Source: JAJCZB01 sp964350195 (GTDB lineage: Bacteria; Babelota; Babeliae; Babelales; Vermiphilaceae). Taken from it: a stretch of 41,790 nucleotides of DNA. The DNA lies in the NCBI GenBank assembly GCA_964350195.1, contig CAYGJB010000008.1, forward strand, positions 1 to 41,790, in the 5' to 3' direction. Made by a program: the position numbers and the translations under genes. This document shows positions 39,789 through 41,790 of the stretch, piece after piece; position 1 is the stretch's first letter, and each line of letters opens with the position of its first letter. Under the pieces are notes generated by a model. That model saw only the letters and a list, made by a program, of their open reading frames with translations. It ran no database searches and was not told where the DNA came from.

Positions 39789-41298
39789 TCCAGTTTAGCG
39801 CTAAATCAATGAGCAAGCGAACCCCTACGCCAGATCCACCAGTCGTATGATATGGGCGATCTGGGACATTAAATGCTGTTCCACCAATATCGATATGTGC
39901 CCATGGAATATCATCAACGAAATTTTTAAGGAAAAGGCCAGCCGTTGTAGCTCCTGCCATGTATTTATTACTTCCAATATTACAAATGTCCGCAACATCT
40001 GATTTATTAGCAATGGCATAATCATCTGAAAGTGGTAAGCGCCACACAGAATCTCCCGAATACAGTGCGGATTTTTCAATTGCTTTCACCAGGTCGTCAT
40101 GTTGGCTCATAAGCCCAGAGTAAAAAGGCCCGAGAGCGTAAGCACATGCGCCAGTAAGCGTTGCAATATCAATTATTGCATCGGGTTTATAATGTTTCAC
40201 TGCATAAGCAAGCGCATCTGCTAGGATTAAGCGACCTTCTGCATCGGTATTTTTAATCTCTGCCGTTTTACCATTATAAAACCGTACAATATCACCCGGT
40301 TTGGTCGCTTTGCCACTGGGCAAGTTTTCTGCCAAGGGAGTAATGCCGATTACGTTTACATCCGGCTTAAGCTGCGCAATCGCTTCCATGGTCGCGATCA
40401 CCGCTGCCGCCCCAGACATGTCCTCTTTCATTGTTTCCATATGAGCGGGTGGCTTTAAGCTCAGTCCCCCAGAATCAAACGTAATCCCTTTGCCCACGTA
40501 TGCTATTGTAGGGGCATTTCTTTTAGGTGTTTTGTATTCCATGATCACCAGTTGACAATCATTATCCGATCCACGAGATACACCCGCAAGACCACCCATA
40601 CCCTTTTGAATAATTTGCTTCTCGGAAAATTGAGTAAATTTAAGACCAGCTTTTTGTGCAATTTCCTTAGCCTTCTGAGCTAGATCTGTTGGTGTTAAAT
40701 CGGATGGGGGCATATTCACCCAATAACGGGCTTTGTTCATAGCCGCCGCTACAATTTCTCCAGATTTGCTTCCTTCCTTGAAAGGCTTAGACTCTTTATC
40801 GCTTATGCACAAAATAACTTCAGAAAGATTGGTGTTTTTTTTATTCTCTTCAGAGAAAAACTCATCAAACTTGTATGAAGAGATAGCAATAATTGCCGCG
40901 GTTTGCTCTCCAAGTTGCTTAAGCGTAATATCAAATAAAGTATGCGATGGCACTTGCAATGCAAATGATGTTTGCTTATGGGCAAGAGTTTGTCGCACTA
41001 GATGCCCAAGCGCTCTTCGATAACTTTCGACTGAAAGCTGTTTTTCTTTATTCTGCTTCCCTAGGCCTACAACAATAACATAATAGAGCTCTTCGCCTTT
41101 AAGCACAGGAAGTATGCTTGTTTGCATAAGTGTGCCCTCAAAATTTTGCTTTTTAAGAAAGGCAGACATATCAACGTCAATCTTGGCGCCGCACGCTTTC
41201 AAATCAGGGCTGTCGATATCCTTATCGGTTAGCAAAAATCCGTAGCATTTGGTTTTTTGATCGGTAACTCTTTTCGTTGAAACGGCTAAATCAATCAT
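39784..41298 (-). CDS. pepA: leucyl aminopeptidase (M17 family)
   Basis: A cytosolic metallo-aminopeptidase that removes N-terminal residues from peptides. The C-terminal catalytic domain has KGITFDSGGLSLKP and KEDMSGAAAV (Lys and metal-binding Asp residues) and the signature NTDAEGRLILADAL, all expected for M17 enzymes. The N-terminal ~170 residues form the usual M17 N-domain. The length of 504 aa is typical. ATG at 41298 follows AAAGGA. It is transcribed alone on the minus strand. It would help recycle host- or self-derived peptides. Confidence 0.95.
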   Translation of the reverse strand: MIDLAVSTKRVTDQKTKCYGFLLTDKDIDSPDLKACGAKIDVDMSAFLKKQNFEGTLMQTSILPVLKGEELYYVIVVGLGKQNKEKQLSVESYRRALGHLVRQTLAHKQTSFALQVPSHTLFDITLKQLGEQTAAIIAISSYKFDEFFSEENKKNTNLSEVILCISDKESKPFKEGSKSGEIVAAAMNKARYWVNMPPSDLTPTDLAQKAKEIAQKAGLKFTQFSEKQIIQKGMGGLAGVSRGSDNDCQLVIMEYKTPKRNAPTIAYVGKGITFDSGGLSLKPPAHMETMKEDMSGAAAVIATMEAIAQLKPDVNVIGITPLAENLPSGKATKPGDIVRFYNGKTAEIKNTDAEGRLILADALAYAVKHYKPDAIIDIATLTGACAYALGPFYSGLMSQHDDLVKAIEKSALYSGDSVWRLPLSDDYAIANKSDVADICNIGSNKYMAGATTAGLFLKNFVDDIPWAHIDIGGTAFNVPDRPYHTTGGSGVGVRLLIDLALNWK

Positions 41299-41348
41299 GA
41301 ACTAATCCTTTAAAGAGGGATAATCAGCTATTGTCCCTATCGTACCAA

Positions 41349-41380
41349 AAAGAATCCCCGCTTGAAAGCGAGGATTCTTT
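41349..41380 (-). terminator. intrinsic terminator between the 41450 gene and pepA
   Basis: aaagaatcc (41349-41357) pairs with ggattcttt (41372-41380), extended by cgc/gcg (41359-41361 with 41368-41370) across one mismatch. Read on the minus strand it ends in a T-run (complement of 41347-41351), terminating the small exported-protein gene before pepA. Confidence 0.68.
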
Positions 41381-41449
41381 GTTTCATACAGTACAATTAT
41401 CATCTGCTATGATGGCTTAGGCCACAATCAAATAGATTTCCATATCCGC

Positions 41450-41722
41450 CTACCTTTCGTAACCTCTTACCCTAAGATCGTGACGGAACTTTTTATACTC
41501 CTTGTAATTCTTTTGCGCCTTTTCTGTGTTATAATTCATTTTAAGCCAGTCCCAAAACACTTCTCGTGGTGGATGGTAGCCTTTCGGCTTTCCATTAGCG
41601 ATGTTGTAGTGCACAACAGAAATAGGAAGATTTACACGGCGCTTAGATATTTCAGATTTTTTTGCTTCAGTTGTTCCAGCCGCTAATGCGGTAAAAAGAC
41701 CTAGCATAATCAACTTCTTCAT
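41450..41722 (-). CDS. small basic exported protein
   Basis: A 90-residue protein with a signal peptide (residues 1-20, ending AGTTEA) and a basic, aromatic-rich mature part of ~70 residues (for example PPREVFWDWLKMNY, YKEYKKFRHDLRVRGYER). No cysteines, no known domain. AAAAAAGGAG (41737-41728 on the minus strand) is a strong ribosome binding site, and a terminator follows at 41349-41380, so this is a separate transcription unit. Function unknown; possibly a periplasmic or surface-associated factor. Confidence 0.7.
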   Translation of the reverse strand: MKKLIMLGLFTALAAGTTEAKKSEISKRRVNLPISVVHYNIANGKPKGYHPPREVFWDWLKMNYNTEKAQKNYKEYKKFRHDLRVRGYER

Positions 41723-41790
41723 ACTCGCTCCTTTTTTCGTGAATTAAAGTAATAAGTGCAACTTTTAGGAACATAAAAAGGGGTTAACTG

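Overview
The window is 41.8 kb of AT-rich bacterial DNA that is densely coded on both strands. It uses the standard code and mostly has AGGA/AAGGAG ribosome binding sites. The content suggests a Gram-negative-type, host-dependent bacterium with a reduced but still walled lifestyle. Supporting features are exported ankyrin-repeat proteins, three tandem EamA permeases, a Lys/Ala-rich histone H1-like protein, peptidoglycan and division genes (murD, ftsW, zapA), a minor-pseudopilin cluster, thyX, a CarD-type regulator, an archaeal/eukaryotic-type (type 3) prolyl-tRNA synthetase, and many signal-peptide proteins of unknown family. This fits Dependentiae (TM6/Babeliae) best. That is inference: there is no rRNA or marker comparison here, and another intracellular lineage is possible.

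Layout. 1-5.7 kb is accessory: the end of an Ala/Glu-rich protein, a pair of divergent paralogous membrane proteins (minus), a 680-base non-coding stretch with a GC-rich imperfect palindrome, a flippase-like protein (minus), and two exported ankyrin proteins. 5.8-15.4 kb is a long plus-strand housekeeping run: carD, miaA, a SPOR-like protein, a PpiD-like chaperone, recA, infC-rpmI-rplT, then a coiled-coil protein, zapA, rny and ymdB. 15.4-18.3 kb holds three tandem EamA transporters. They end at a 17-bp-stem terminator shared with the convergent histone-like gene. 19.1-23.8 kb carries proS, xerD, and the overlapping pair dnaN-recF. 23.9-25.3 kb has two strong tandem promoters, a probable ~100-nt RNA ending in a textbook terminator, and a secreted propeller-like protein. 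The Shine-Dalgarno of that gene is perfectly complementary over 17 nt to the RNA.

25.3-30.4 kb is minus-strand: unknown proteins, ruvC, a previously untracked 43-aa membrane protein, dnaB, rplI, and a gspI-J-K-like minor pseudopilin trio. 30.5-32.4 kb is a large secreted coiled-coil protein that looks distantly related to the exported protein at 25.8-26.5 kb. 32.5-39.8 kb carries ileS (minus), then divergent murD, an unknown exported protein with a C-terminal membrane anchor, ftsW and thyX. The window ends with pepA (minus), facing thyX across a 23-bp-stem terminator that contains both stop codons, and a small basic exported protein (minus).

The most notable item is the 23.9-24.2 kb region. 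It combines promoter, small RNA, terminator and a mutually exclusive 17-bp pairing that would cover the ribosome binding site of the next gene. The free pyrimidine stretch of this RNA resembles the 16S anti-Shine-Dalgarno and matches the ribosome binding sites of at least four genes in the window. This reading comes from sequence complementarity alone.
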